Program-made: the position numbers and the translations under genes
NCBI RefSeq assembly: GCF_025685605.1
Contig: NZ_JAGTUT010000001.1
Coordinates: 1,798,001 to 1,862,000 of the forward strand
Direction of reading: 5' to 3'
Source of the DNA: Granulicella arctica
Lineage (GTDB): Bacteria > Acidobacteriota > Terriglobia > Terriglobales > Acidobacteriaceae
DNA: 64,000 nucleotides
In this document: one piece after another, positions 17,568-26,472 of the stretch
Layout: each line of letters opens with the position of its first letter
Numbering within the stretch: the first letter of the stretch is position 1
Notes under the pieces: generated by a model
Seen by the model: only the letters and a program-made list of their open reading frames with translations
What the model was told of the DNA's origin: nothing
Database searches by the model: none

Positions 17568-19397
17568 CTAATTTGTGGGTTGGATCCCTTTGCCTTCGAG
17601 GACGGTGTAGAAGCGGTCTACGGCGGGGAGGGTGATGTCTTCGCGGAGGCCGTCGGGCCAGCGGATCTCTACCTTATCGACCCTGGTGGCGGGGCCGATG
17701 CCGAAGTGGGGGCGGGGGTCGGAGGAGGAGGAGAAGCTGCCACCGGCGTAGACGTCCTCGCGCTGTTTGACGCCGTTGGCGGTGAGGGCCACGGAGGCGC
17801 CGATGGCGTCGCGGGGACTCTTCGGGCCGCCGATGAGATGGAAGCCTACCCAGTGATTCTTATCTGCGGCTACGTTGCGCATGAGAGCGGGAGGGCTGTC
17901 CATGTTGTTAATGACGGCGTCGATCTTGCCGTTGTTGAAGAGGTCGCCGAAGGCCATGCCGCGGGAGGTGAGGACGGCGGCGAGGCCGGTGCCTTCGACG
18001 GGAGGGACGACCTCGAACTTTGTGCCCTTGATGTTGTGGAAGAGCTGCGGGCGCTGGGCGTAGGTGGTTCCCCAGGGGAAGCGGTCGGCGCCGCGATAGA
18101 CGTGGCCGTTGACGGTGAAGAGGTCTTTCCAGCCATCATTGTCGTAGTCGAAGAAGGCGGTGCCCCAGCCGAGGAAGGGGATGGAGACTTCGGCAAGGTT
18201 GGACTCGTAGGCGATGTCGGTGAAGTTGGCGTCGCCGTCGTTGCGGTAGAGAGGTTTGTAGTCGTCGGAGAAGGTGGTGTGGTAGATGTCGAGGAGACCG
18301 TTGTTGCGGTAGTCGCCGATGGCGATGCCCATGGAGGCGGTCTCACGGCCATCCTTGTTGAGGGCGTAGCCGGAGGCGTAGGAGATGTCCTCGAAGGTGC
18401 CGTCGCCCTTGTTGAGGTAGAGGTAGTTGGGGGTGGAGTCGTTGGCGACGAGGAGGTCGGGCTTGCCGTCGTTGTTGATGTCGATGAAGGCGGCGGCGAG
18501 GCCGTAGTAGCCGTTCTTATCGGAGACGCCAGCCTTGAGGCTGACGTCGGTAAAGGTGCCGTCGCCGTTGTTATGAAAGAGATGGTCACCTTCGCCCTTG
18601 AGGCCCCGTGGGCCGCACATGACCTTTTCGCCGCGGAACTGGCAGTAGCTGAAGGCCTTGCTGCCGGACTCGGGCTGGTCGGCGATGCTGTAGTGGACGT
18701 ATCCGGCGACGAAGAGGTCGAGCTTGCCGTCGCCGTCGTAGTCGCCCCAGGTGACGCCGGTGGACCAGTTGCCGAGAGTGACACCGGCCTTCTCGGCGAC
18801 GTCGGTGAAGGTGCCATCGTGATTGTTGTGGAAGAGGCGATTGCTGCCGAAGTTGGAGACGTAGAGGTCGGGCCAGCCGTCGTTGTCGTAGTCGCCTACG
18901 GCTACGCCGAAGCCCCAGCGGTCATTCTGGACGCCCGCTTTGGCGGCGACGTCGGTAAAGGTGCCGTCGTGATTGTTGTGGAAGAGGGCGGCGTGGGGCG
19001 CCGGGGCCTTGCCCATGTAGGCCTCGTCGGTGGAGCCGTTGACGAGGTAGATGTCGAGCCAGCCGTCGTTGTCGTAGTCGATGAGGCCGACGCCGGAGCC
19101 TACGGTCTCGATGATGAAGTTTTTGTCGGGGGCACCCATCTTGTGGGTCCAGGTGGCGAGGCCGGCCTTCGCGGCGACCTCCTGAAAGACGATGGGGCCT
19201 GTCTTGACGAAGCCACCAGCGGTGATGGGGCGCTTCTCGGCGTCCAGGACGGCGGCGTGTGCGGCACCGGTACTGGAACCACCCATGGCGCCGGGTTGCT
19301 GGCCGGTCTGGGCGTGTGCGGCGAGACAGGAGAGAGTAAGGATCGACCAGCAGGCTGCAGCGTGAAGAAGGTGGTGCGGGTCGGTGTTACGAAACAT
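17568..19397 (-). CDS. CRTAC1-family protein (FG-GAP/VCBS propeller plus ASPIC/UnbV domain)
   Basis: 609 residues from the ATG at 19397, which has AGGG upstream; ATGs further upstream lack a ribosome site. A hydrophobic N-terminus (WSILTLSCLAAHAQ) signals export. The body carries repeated calcium-loop FG-GAP units such as VGLIDYDNDGWLDIYLVNGS, VAVGDYDNDGWPDLYVSNFG and TWGDYDGDGKLDLFVAGYV, alternating with LFHNNHDGTFTDV. The C-terminus (VDKVEIRWPDGLREDITLPA) is the ASPIC/UnbV domain. These propellers probably bind carbohydrate or protein outside the cell, but the function is unproven. Two paralogues lie at 33740-37362. It is divergent from the GH13 glucosidase. Confidence 0.88.
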   Translation of the reverse strand: MFRNTDPHHLLHAAACWSILTLSCLAAHAQTGQQPGAMGGSSTGAAHAAVLDAEKRPITAGGFVKTGPIVFQEVAAKAGLATWTHKMGAPDKNFIIETVGSGVGLIDYDNDGWLDIYLVNGSTDEAYMGKAPAPHAALFHNNHDGTFTDVAAKAGVQNDRWGFGVAVGDYDNDGWPDLYVSNFGSNRLFHNNHDGTFTDVAEKAGVTLGNWSTGVTWGDYDGDGKLDLFVAGYVHYSIADQPESGSKAFSYCQFRGEKVMCGPRGLKGEGDHLFHNNGDGTFTDVSLKAGVSDKNGYYGLAAAFIDINNDGKPDLLVANDSTPNYLYLNKGDGTFEDISYASGYALNKDGRETASMGIAIGDYRNNGLLDIYHTTFSDDYKPLYRNDGDANFTDIAYESNLAEVSIPFLGWGTAFFDYDNDGWKDLFTVNGHVYRGADRFPWGTTYAQRPQLFHNIKGTKFEVVPPVEGTGLAAVLTSRGMAFGDLFNNGKIDAVINNMDSPPALMRNVAADKNHWVGFHLIGGPKSPRDAIGASVALTANGVKQREDVYAGGSFSSSSDPRPHFGIGPATRVDKVEIRWPDGLREDITLPAVDRFYTVLEGKGIQPTN

Positions 19398-19605
19398 GCG
19401 GTTCCCTGCTGCTTTCATTTGGTGACGTGCTGATGGGCTCAATTCCGGGATTTGTTCAGCGAGAAACATGATATCCGGTTTGGACGGAAGTCCGGCTTTG
19501 ACGTTGGGGCTTCATACTGCATCTATTTGCTATGACAATGTGGCCTGAAATGTCTTGAAAATGGTATTGTTGACGGCGAATGACGGGAAACCGGGGAGAA
19601 TTCTT

Positions 19606-21393
19606 ATGGGAAATTTGATGGACTTGAACGAGCGGGGCGTGGGCGGGACAGGCTTCGCTCGATGGACGATGATGACGCGGGCAGCGGTCGTGCTGGCGCT
19701 GGCGGCGATGTGCGGGTCGGCGGCACAGGGGCAGATGACGGCAGCGACTCATGCCGGGGCGGCTGACGGTCCGTGGTGGAAGCATGCGGTGATCTATGAG
19801 ATCTATCCGCGCAGCTTTCAGGACTCGAACGGCGACGGTGTTGGGGACCTGAACGGGATTACGCAGCGGATGGGTTACCTGCAATCGCTGGGTGTGGATG
19901 CGATCTGGATCTCGCCAATGTATCCCTCGCCGCAGGTGGATTTCGGGTATGACATCTCGAACTATGTCGGTGTCGATCCGCAGTATGGAACGCTGGCAGA
20001 CTTCGACAAGCTGGTGGCTGCGGGCAAGGAGCATCATGTTCGCGTGATCCTGGACATGGTGCTGAACCATACTTCGGACAAGCATGCGTGGTTTGTCGAG
20101 TCGGCCAGTTCGCGGACGAACCCGAGGGCGGACTGGTATGTATGGAAGGACCCGAAGGGGTTCGATGCGCAGGGAAAACCGATTCCGCCGAACAACTGGA
20201 TCAGCGGCTTTGGCGGGTCGGCGTGGGAGTGGGTTCCGGCGCGAAAGCAGTTTTATTATCACGAGTTCTACAAGCAGCAGCCGGACCTGAATTGGCGCAA
20301 CCCGGTGGTTGAGAAGGCAGCGTTCGATGCGATGCGGTTCTGGCTGGATCGCGGCGTGGCGGGCTTCCGGCTGGATGCGATTCCGACGCTGTTCGAAGAT
20401 CCGCAGATGCGCGATAACCCAGTCGAGAAGCCGGGCTTGAATGCGCAGGGCGATCCGAACCTGAGTGATATGTATACGAGCAATCTGCCTGAGGTGCATG
20501 ACGTGATTCGGCGGATGCGCGCGATGGCGGACAGCTATCCGGGGAACCGCGTGCTGATCGGCGAGACGTATCTGCCGAACATCGCTGAACTGAATAAGTG
20601 GTACGGCGGTGAGAAGCAGGACGAACTGCAATTACCGATGGATATGCAGGTCGGCTTTACAAACAAATTGGATGTACCGCTGCTGCGGCAGCGCATCAAG
20701 GATGTGGAGACCCAGATCGGGAAGAACCATCCACTGCTTGTGTTTGATAACCATGACAATGGGCGGAGCTGGGAGCGGTATGGCGACGGCGTCCATAACG
20801 AAGCGATTGCACGGTTGATTGCGACACTGCTGTTTACGTCGCGGTCTACGGCGCTGATGTACTACGGCGAAGAGCTGGGCATGGTGACGTCCACACCGAC
20901 ACGGAAGGAAGACGTGCAGGACCCGATCGGCATTACGGGATGGCCAAAGGAGAAGGGCCGTGATGGCGAGCGGACGCCGATGCAGTGGGACGCCTCGGTC
21001 GATGCGGGCTTCAGCACGGCGGCGAAGACGTGGCTTCCCGTGGCTGCCGACTACAAGACGGTGAACGTGAAGGTGGAGGAGGGTGAGCCGAACTCCCTGC
21101 TGAACTGGCACAAGAAGCTGATCGCTCTGCGGCGGGATAATAGTGCGCTGCGGGATGGATCGATGACCATGCTGGATGAGAGCAATAATTCTGTGCTTTC
21201 CTTTGTGCGGAAGGGTCCTGCTGGTTCGGTAGTGACGGTGTTGAATCTAACCGGGACTGAGCAGACTGTTTCGTTGGATGTTTCAGGTAGTGTAACTACT
21301 TTGGTTACAGATGTCCCGGGGCTGATGACGGGGGTCTCGTTGAAGAAGATGGTGGTGCCTGCGTTTGGAAGCTGGGTTGGTGCTGTGAAGTAG
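19606..21393 (+). CDS. Exported GH13 alpha-glucosidase/alpha-amylase
   Basis: 595 residues from the ATG at 19606, chosen for the GGGGAG seven bases upstream. A signal peptide follows (RAAVVLALAAMCGSAAQGQ). All GH13 motifs are present: DMVLNHTSDKHAWF, GFRLDAI with nucleophile Asp257, RVLIGETYLPN with acid/base Glu320, and FDNHDNGR with Asp384. The N-terminal WWKHAVIYEIYPRSFQDSNG and VDFGYDISNYVGVDPQYG point to the oligo-1,6-glucosidase/alpha-glucosidase subgroup acting on short alpha-glucans, here in the periplasm. It neighbours a trehalase and a debranching-like enzyme, so the block degrades alpha-linked glucosides. The degenerate GH13 protein at 1211-2614 is a relative. Confidence 0.92.
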   Translation: MGNLMDLNERGVGGTGFARWTMMTRAAVVLALAAMCGSAAQGQMTAATHAGAADGPWWKHAVIYEIYPRSFQDSNGDGVGDLNGITQRMGYLQSLGVDAIWISPMYPSPQVDFGYDISNYVGVDPQYGTLADFDKLVAAGKEHHVRVILDMVLNHTSDKHAWFVESASSRTNPRADWYVWKDPKGFDAQGKPIPPNNWISGFGGSAWEWVPARKQFYYHEFYKQQPDLNWRNPVVEKAAFDAMRFWLDRGVAGFRLDAIPTLFEDPQMRDNPVEKPGLNAQGDPNLSDMYTSNLPEVHDVIRRMRAMADSYPGNRVLIGETYLPNIAELNKWYGGEKQDELQLPMDMQVGFTNKLDVPLLRQRIKDVETQIGKNHPLLVFDNHDNGRSWERYGDGVHNEAIARLIATLLFTSRSTALMYYGEELGMVTSTPTRKEDVQDPIGITGWPKEKGRDGERTPMQWDASVDAGFSTAAKTWLPVAADYKTVNVKVEEGEPNSLLNWHKKLIALRRDNSALRDGSMTMLDESNNSVLSFVRKGPAGSVVTVLNLTGTEQTVSLDVSGSVTTLVTDVPGLMTGVSLKKMVVPAFGSWVGAVK

Positions 21394-21405
21394 TTGGATT
21401 ATGAA

Positions 21406-21488
21406 CCACCCTTTGCGGGTAAGGCTGCGAAGGGTGGGATGCCCGGCAGCGTAGGCCTGGCGGGCAGACGCAGATTCCCTTCGGGAAT
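21406..21488. repeat. Stack of three hairpins; extragenic repeat-like element
   Basis: Just after the GH13 gene are three inverted repeats in a row: CCACCCTTTGC/GCGAAGGGTGG (21406-21437), GCCCG/CGGGC (21441-21465) and ATTCCC-TTC-GGGAAT (21474-21488). The sequence around the last (cagattcccttcgggaatga) resembles an intergenic element I associate with acidobacterial genomes. The first hairpin may also act as terminator. Confidence 0.45.
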
Positions 21489-21600
21489 GACAACCAGAGA
21501 AGCAAGGGCAACGGCGAGCGCAGGAGATCTACGGCGTGGGTTCTTTGGGTGAGCGGACTACAATCATCTCGTTTGTTATTTGCTCTTTAAGGATGTTCGG

Positions 21601-23250
21601 ATGAATGCTTTGCGTAGCAAGTGTGTCCTGCTGGTCTTGCTGGCGGCGGGAATTTCGGCGGACGGTTCGGCGCAGGTTGCGGCGGCTGATGCTGCCGACA
21701 ATGCGAAGATCCTGACGTACATCAAGGGTGGTTGGGATACGCTGTCGCGGTCGATGTCGGAGTGTAAGTCGGTTGTGGATTTGAAGGTGACGACTGCGCC
21801 GATCCTGTACCTGCCTGCGGGTATGGCTACGCCTGCGTCGGTGGTGGCGATGCAGCAGCAGTGCAAGGTGCAGGTGGAGCATCTGCCGCGCAAGATCGAC
21901 CACATGGGCGACGTGAAGGTGAGCGAGATCCCCAAGGAAGGTCTGCTGTACCTGCCGAACAAGTACGTGGTGCCGGGTGGGCGCTTCAACGAGATGTATG
22001 GGTGGGATAGCTACTTCATCCTGCTGGGGCTGGTGCAGGACGGTCGGACTGCGCTGGCGCAGGGGATGGTTGAGAACTTCTTCTTTGAGATTGAGAACTA
22101 CGGGGCGATTCTGAATGCGAATCGGACTTACTTCTTTACGCGATCGCAACCGCCGCTGCTGACGTCGATGATTCGCGATGTGTATGAGCATCCTTCGGCG
22201 GATACGCCTGTCTCGAAGGAGTGGCTGGCGAAGGCTTATGGCTATGCTGAGCGGGATTATGCGTTGTGGACTCATAATCCGCATCTGGCTGGCAGCACAG
22301 GGCTGGCGCGGTATGAGGATCTGGGTGCTGGGCCGGTGCCGGAGATGGCGGATGATAGTGGATATTATCCGGATGTGATTCGGTGGCTGGTGGTGCATCC
22401 TGAGGCTCATACGAACTACCTTGTCGATGCACCGGAGAATCCCAATGCGGCGCAGGCGGCGGAGTTGGCAACGACTAGCTGCGATATTTCTACTTCGAAG
22501 GTGTGCGCGCGGGCCCATGTGGACGGGCATCGGCTGAGTGCTGATTTCTATCGCGGAGATCGGGCGATGCGGGAGTCGGGATTCGATTCGAGCTTCCGGT
22601 TTGGACCGTTCAGCGGATCGACGGATCACTATGCGCCAGTCTGTCTGAATAGCCTGCTTTATAAGTACGAGACGGACATGGCACTCTTCGCTACGGAGCT
22701 TGGGCGAAAGGCGGATGCGACGATGTGGACGAGTCGCGCGGCGGCGCGTAAGAAGGCGGTAGACAAGTACCTATGGGTCGCGGCGAAGGGCTTGTATGAG
22801 GACTATGACTTCTCTGCCGGGCAGTCCTCTTCGTATAACTACATCAGCACGTTCTACCCGCTGTGGGCGGGGATGGCGAGCCCGGCGCAGGCCAAGGCTG
22901 TGGCGGAACATCTTTCCCTCTTCGAGCATGATGGCGGGATCGCGATGAGCGAGACGACCTCGGGCGTGCAGTGGGATCTGCCGTTCGGATGGGCTCCGAC
23001 GAACTGGCTGGCGGTGAGTGGACTGGCACGATACGGGTATGGCGCGGATGCGGCGCGGGTGGCTACGAAGTTTATGAGTACGGTGCGGCAGAACTATCTT
23101 TTGGATGGGACGATCCGTGAGAAATACAACGTGGTGAGCGGGTCGGCGAATGTGAAGGTTGCTGCGGGGTACAAGAGCAATGTGGTTGGGTTCGGGTGGA
23201 CGAATGGGGTTTATCTGATGATGGAGGCTTTGGTGGGGCGGGGACAGTAG
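21601..23250 (+). CDS. treA: Trehalase, exported (GH37)
   Basis: 549 residues from the ATG at 21601 with AAGGA upstream; a signal peptide is present (CVLLVLLAAGISADGSAQ). Both trehalase signatures are seen: PGGRFNEMYGWDSYFILLGL (about 124-143) and QWDLPFGWAPTNWLAVSGLA (about 457-476). The (alpha/alpha)6 barrel residues between them are conserved (ENFFFEIENYGAILNANRTY; SRPP-like RSQPPLLTSM; ESGFDSSFRF). The enzyme hydrolyses trehalose to two glucose molecules in the periplasm. It follows the GH13 glucosidase in the same direction with a 207-base gap containing hairpins, so it probably has its own promoter. Confidence 0.93.
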   Translation: MNALRSKCVLLVLLAAGISADGSAQVAAADAADNAKILTYIKGGWDTLSRSMSECKSVVDLKVTTAPILYLPAGMATPASVVAMQQQCKVQVEHLPRKIDHMGDVKVSEIPKEGLLYLPNKYVVPGGRFNEMYGWDSYFILLGLVQDGRTALAQGMVENFFFEIENYGAILNANRTYFFTRSQPPLLTSMIRDVYEHPSADTPVSKEWLAKAYGYAERDYALWTHNPHLAGSTGLARYEDLGAGPVPEMADDSGYYPDVIRWLVVHPEAHTNYLVDAPENPNAAQAAELATTSCDISTSKVCARAHVDGHRLSADFYRGDRAMRESGFDSSFRFGPFSGSTDHYAPVCLNSLLYKYETDMALFATELGRKADATMWTSRAAARKKAVDKYLWVAAKGLYEDYDFSAGQSSSYNYISTFYPLWAGMASPAQAKAVAEHLSLFEHDGGIAMSETTSGVQWDLPFGWAPTNWLAVSGLARYGYGADAARVATKFMSTVRQNYLLDGTIREKYNVVSGSANVKVAAGYKSNVVGFGWTNGVYLMMEALVGRGQ

Positions 23251-23270
23251 GGCAGCGGTAGATGCTGCGG

Positions 23271-25745
23271 CTACCAGTGGAGCGTTACGGTCTTGGGTTG
23301 GTAGCTGGTGCCGGGTGGGAAGGTGATCTTGAGGGTGTCGGCTTGGATGGTGGCGCCCTCGGCGGTGAGGCGGAGGTTGGGTTGGTTGCGGCGGAGCTTC
23401 AGGGTTTGGGTGGACGCCGCTTGAGCTTCGAGTTCGAGGGTCAGGGTGTGGGGAGTCTGGATCTGGTTGAGGACCTTCATCTGGGCGGTGCGGGCTCCCG
23501 GCAGAGGTAGGGATTGGGAGACGGCTACCTCGACGGGCGGGAGAGGGATGGTCAGGGTGGTGCCGTCTGTGGAGGCGTGGGCAGCTTTGTTGTTCGTGAT
23601 GAGCCTGAAGGGCTTGCCGGTAACGGCGGTGCTACGGATGGTGAGGTTGGGGCCGGTGCGCTGATAGCTGAGATCGAGGATGCTGGTACCGGCATGGAGG
23701 TGGTGGACGGTGGCGGTCTCCCAGTCGGCAGGGAGGCTGGGGTTGAGGGTGAGGGTGTTGGCGGGGGCGTCGATGTCGATCCCGAAGAGGCCGCGGAGTG
23801 CGGGGATGATGACCATGGCGGAGGACCAGAGCTGGTGCGAGGTGCTGCGGCCGAACGGGTCGAAGTAGGCACCGGAGAGAAGTTCGGTGACGGCTCCGAG
23901 GTCCTGGGCGGTGGTGAGGTTGGCGGTCTGCATGAGGTGGGTGTAGCCCGCGAGGGGATGGTCAGTGCGGTACTCCGCGAGTGAGGCCCAGCCGGTAAAG
24001 AGCGGCCAGACGGAGCCCTGATGGTAGGAGATGGGATCGTAGACAGGATCGCTCTCGGCTACGTCGCGGAGGCCCCAGTCGGTGGAGAGGTCGTGCGAGG
24101 CCCAGAGGCGAAGGCTGGCTTCGGGGTGGGCCAGGCCGGGGGTGTTGGCGTTCCAGTAGGCCACGGCGGGGTAGATGGTGCGGGTGGGATCGACGGTGTT
24201 ATCGGGGTTGTGGCTGAAGGCGTACTCGTGGGTGGCGGAGTTGTAATACTCGGCTTCTATTTTTGTTGTGAGGGTGAGAGCGCGGGCTTTGGCGGTGGCT
24301 GCGGTTGCGGTGTCGCCTAGAAGCGTTGATAGATCGGCCATGGCAGCAGAGGCTTGCTGGTCGAAGAGTGCCAGGTAGATCTCCTGGTGGGGCATGCCGT
24401 GGGGCCATGATTCGACCCAGCCAGTGCCCTGGGCGTTGTCGTAGATGCCGTCGCCGTCCGTATCGTGCGTAGTCTCGAAGGCCCAGGCTTTCTGGATGGC
24501 CTCGCGGTTCTGGCGAAGGTAGTCGAGGTCGCCGGAGGAGCGAACGTAGTCGAGCATCTGGGTGAGGAAAAGGGGCGTGGCATCGGCTGCGGCGTACATG
24601 TAAGGGAGCGATTTCCAATCGACGGCGGCAGCGGTTTGGGAGTACTCATGCATCATCTTGCCGTCGGCGCGTTGGCGCTTGATGAGGAAGTCAAGTTCGG
24701 CGCGGGTGAGGGCGAAGTCGCCGAAGCTGTTGACGGCGTAGAGGGTGTAGAGGGAGTCGCGACCAAAGAACCAACCGAAGCCGGGGCGGGCGGAGTCGCC
24801 AGAGGAGTAGTAGCCGGCGACGAGGCCGATTTCGCCTGAGGGTGCGCGGGCTTTGAGCTGCTCGATGGAGAGCTCGGCCCAGCGGAGATCGTCATTGAGT
24901 GCGGGGTCGGGCGTGGTGATGGTGGTAAGGTCCTGCTCGAGTCGGACGTACTTTGCAGCGTGGGCTTCGTAGATCTGGGGGAGGGTGCTGGCGAGGCTAT
25001 CCAACTTTGCCTGGAGGGCGGCGTTGGTGGCTGTCTCGGGGGTGCGGCCCATGGCGAGGAGGAGCGGGACGTAGCGGTCGGCATCCCGCTTGGGGTCGTA
25101 GTGGAGCTTGAGTTCGAGGGGGTGGACCTGCGGCTTCTCCTGGTAGGGAGCCATGATGCCGGATTGGGCCCCAGGCATGGATACTGCGCCGGTGAGGTTA
25201 GGAAGGTCGGTATGGAGGATGTAGTGGCCGGTGGTGCCTTGGGCGACCCACTCGGCGGAGGGCACACCCTGGTTGGGCTGGGGCCACATCTGGAGCATGT
25301 CAGGAGTGAAGCTGAAGGTGAGGTCCATGGGACGGGTGGAGTCGATCTGGAAGAGAACTACGGCGCCGGTACCGTCGGGTGCGGTGTCGGGGGCGAACAT
25401 GATCTGACGGATGGTGAAGGCGATGTGGGAGTAGGTGATGGTGGTGTGATCGGGGAAGACTTCGATCTCGCTGGCGGCGGCGTTGAGATCGATAGGGACG
25501 GAGTAGCCTTCGACGTTGGCGGTAATGGCGAAGTGGCTGAGGAGCTTGACGGGGAGAACCCAGGCCTCGAAGGTTCCCTCCTGCTGCCCGAGGAGCACGC
25601 CTCGCTCACCAGCGACGGTGAAGGGCTTTCCTGCCTCGACGTGGCTGTTGATGGTGAGGCCCGACTCGGAGATGGGAAACGGGGACTGGGCGGCGAGCAC
25701 GGTCGCTGTGACGAGCAGGGTCAGGATCGGGACGATGTGTCGCAT
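23271..25745 (-). CDS. Exported amylo-alpha-1,6-glucosidase-like glycosidase, (alpha/alpha)6 barrel
   Basis: 824 residues with a signal peptide (IVPILTLLVTATVLAAQ). The N-terminal half is beta-rich (about 25-300). The second half is an (alpha/alpha)6 barrel similar to glycogen-debranching C-terminal domains and GH63/GH133-like enzymes: FGWFFGRDSLYTLYAVNSFG, DWKSLPYMYAAADATPLFLT, DGDGIYDNAQGTGWVESWPH, GSVWPLFTGWASLAEY. A final beta domain follows. It should cleave alpha-glucosidic linkages in the periplasm, perhaps branch points, complementing the GH13 enzyme and trehalase. It is convergent with the trehalase gene, 20 bases apart. The exact GH family is uncertain. Confidence 0.78.
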   Translation of the reverse strand: MRHIVPILTLLVTATVLAAQSPFPISESGLTINSHVEAGKPFTVAGERGVLLGQQEGTFEAWVLPVKLLSHFAITANVEGYSVPIDLNAAASEIEVFPDHTTITYSHIAFTIRQIMFAPDTAPDGTGAVVLFQIDSTRPMDLTFSFTPDMLQMWPQPNQGVPSAEWVAQGTTGHYILHTDLPNLTGAVSMPGAQSGIMAPYQEKPQVHPLELKLHYDPKRDADRYVPLLLAMGRTPETATNAALQAKLDSLASTLPQIYEAHAAKYVRLEQDLTTITTPDPALNDDLRWAELSIEQLKARAPSGEIGLVAGYYSSGDSARPGFGWFFGRDSLYTLYAVNSFGDFALTRAELDFLIKRQRADGKMMHEYSQTAAAVDWKSLPYMYAAADATPLFLTQMLDYVRSSGDLDYLRQNREAIQKAWAFETTHDTDGDGIYDNAQGTGWVESWPHGMPHQEIYLALFDQQASAAMADLSTLLGDTATAATAKARALTLTTKIEAEYYNSATHEYAFSHNPDNTVDPTRTIYPAVAYWNANTPGLAHPEASLRLWASHDLSTDWGLRDVAESDPVYDPISYHQGSVWPLFTGWASLAEYRTDHPLAGYTHLMQTANLTTAQDLGAVTELLSGAYFDPFGRSTSHQLWSSAMVIIPALRGLFGIDIDAPANTLTLNPSLPADWETATVHHLHAGTSILDLSYQRTGPNLTIRSTAVTGKPFRLITNNKAAHASTDGTTLTIPLPPVEVAVSQSLPLPGARTAQMKVLNQIQTPHTLTLELEAQAASTQTLKLRRNQPNLRLTAEGATIQADTLKITFPPGTSYQPKTVTLHW

Positions 25746-25825
25746 GGGCGGCCTCCAACATCAAAGACCTCTCAGTCTAACGCGGCATGAGCGGGTATGA
25801 TGTTGCCTTGAATGGAGAACTTTGA

Positions 25826-26362
25826 ATGAGCGTACGTTTGTTGCCATTGCTGCTGCTTGCCTGCATGTTGACCCCAGTGCTGAGTGTTGCCCAGCAGCCT
25901 GCTGCTACGGCGTCTTCTGCGCAACCCGGGGTGATTTCGGCTGCTGATGCGGCTCAGATTTTACCGGCTACGGTGTTTTTCCGGGGCTTAAGTGCGCCGA
26001 TCCAGGGACGGAATTCGGGCGGGGTTCGCTTCGCGGATAAGAAGCTGATGCTGACGGCGTTGGTAGATACGTCCGGCTATTCAACGCAGGTGAAGGAAAA
26101 GTACCAAGCCTACCTGATCACGGAATCGGCGATCGAGATTGGTGGCCAGAAGCTTGCTCCGGGGGCGTATGGCTGCGGGTTTGTCGGGGATGACAACTTT
26201 GTGGTGCAGGATATCGGGGCGCATGACCTGTTCACCGTGAAGTCGGTGCGGGATGCCGGTCTGCGTCGTCCTACACCGCTGCAGGTGGTCGTTGCGACGG
26301 ATGGCGGCTATCGGCTGTATGCGGGCCGGAGCTATGTGTCGTTCAAGTTGGCTGGGCAGTAA
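25826..26362 (+). CDS. Exported protein of unknown function
   Basis: 178 residues with a signal peptide (LLPLLLLACMLTPVLSVAQ). The mature protein is beta-rich with no Cys pair beyond CGF: GVISAADAAQILPATVFFRG, VRFADKKLMLTALVDTSGYS, YQAYLITESAIEIGGQKLAP, YRLYAGRSYVSFKLAG. I do not recognise the family beyond a resemblance to uncharacterised acidobacterial exported proteins. It is divergent from the debranching-like gene, with 80 bases between starts, and is followed in the same direction by a TPR protein. Confidence 0.6.
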   Translation: MSVRLLPLLLLACMLTPVLSVAQQPAATASSAQPGVISAADAAQILPATVFFRGLSAPIQGRNSGGVRFADKKLMLTALVDTSGYSTQVKEKYQAYLITESAIEIGGQKLAPGAYGCGFVGDDNFVVQDIGAHDLFTVKSVRDAGLRRPTPLQVVVATDGGYRLYAGRSYVSFKLAGQ

Positions 26363-26382
26363 GTGGTGGCTCGAGCGGCTAC

Positions 26383-26412
26383 CGCGGATCTACGCGGATG
26401 ATGCGGATTTGA
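26383..26412. repeat. CGGATC/GCGGAT short repeat
   Basis: CGCGGATCTACGCGGATGAT followed by GCGGATTTG contains three GCGGAT words spaced by eight to nine bases. It resembles the element at 14938-14969 and lies in a short intergenic gap. Confidence 0.3.
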
Positions 26413-26472
26413 GAAGAGGCAAAGGCGAGATATGGGGTCTTCGCTTTGCTCAGGATGCAGAGTGATTGTGCC

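Noticed and set aside
17580..19433. Long forward reading frame antisense to the CRTAC1 gene
   Set aside because: It is a Gly/Val/Asp-rich mirror of the repeated calcium loops on the other strand; only the minus-strand product has recognisable domains and a signal peptide.
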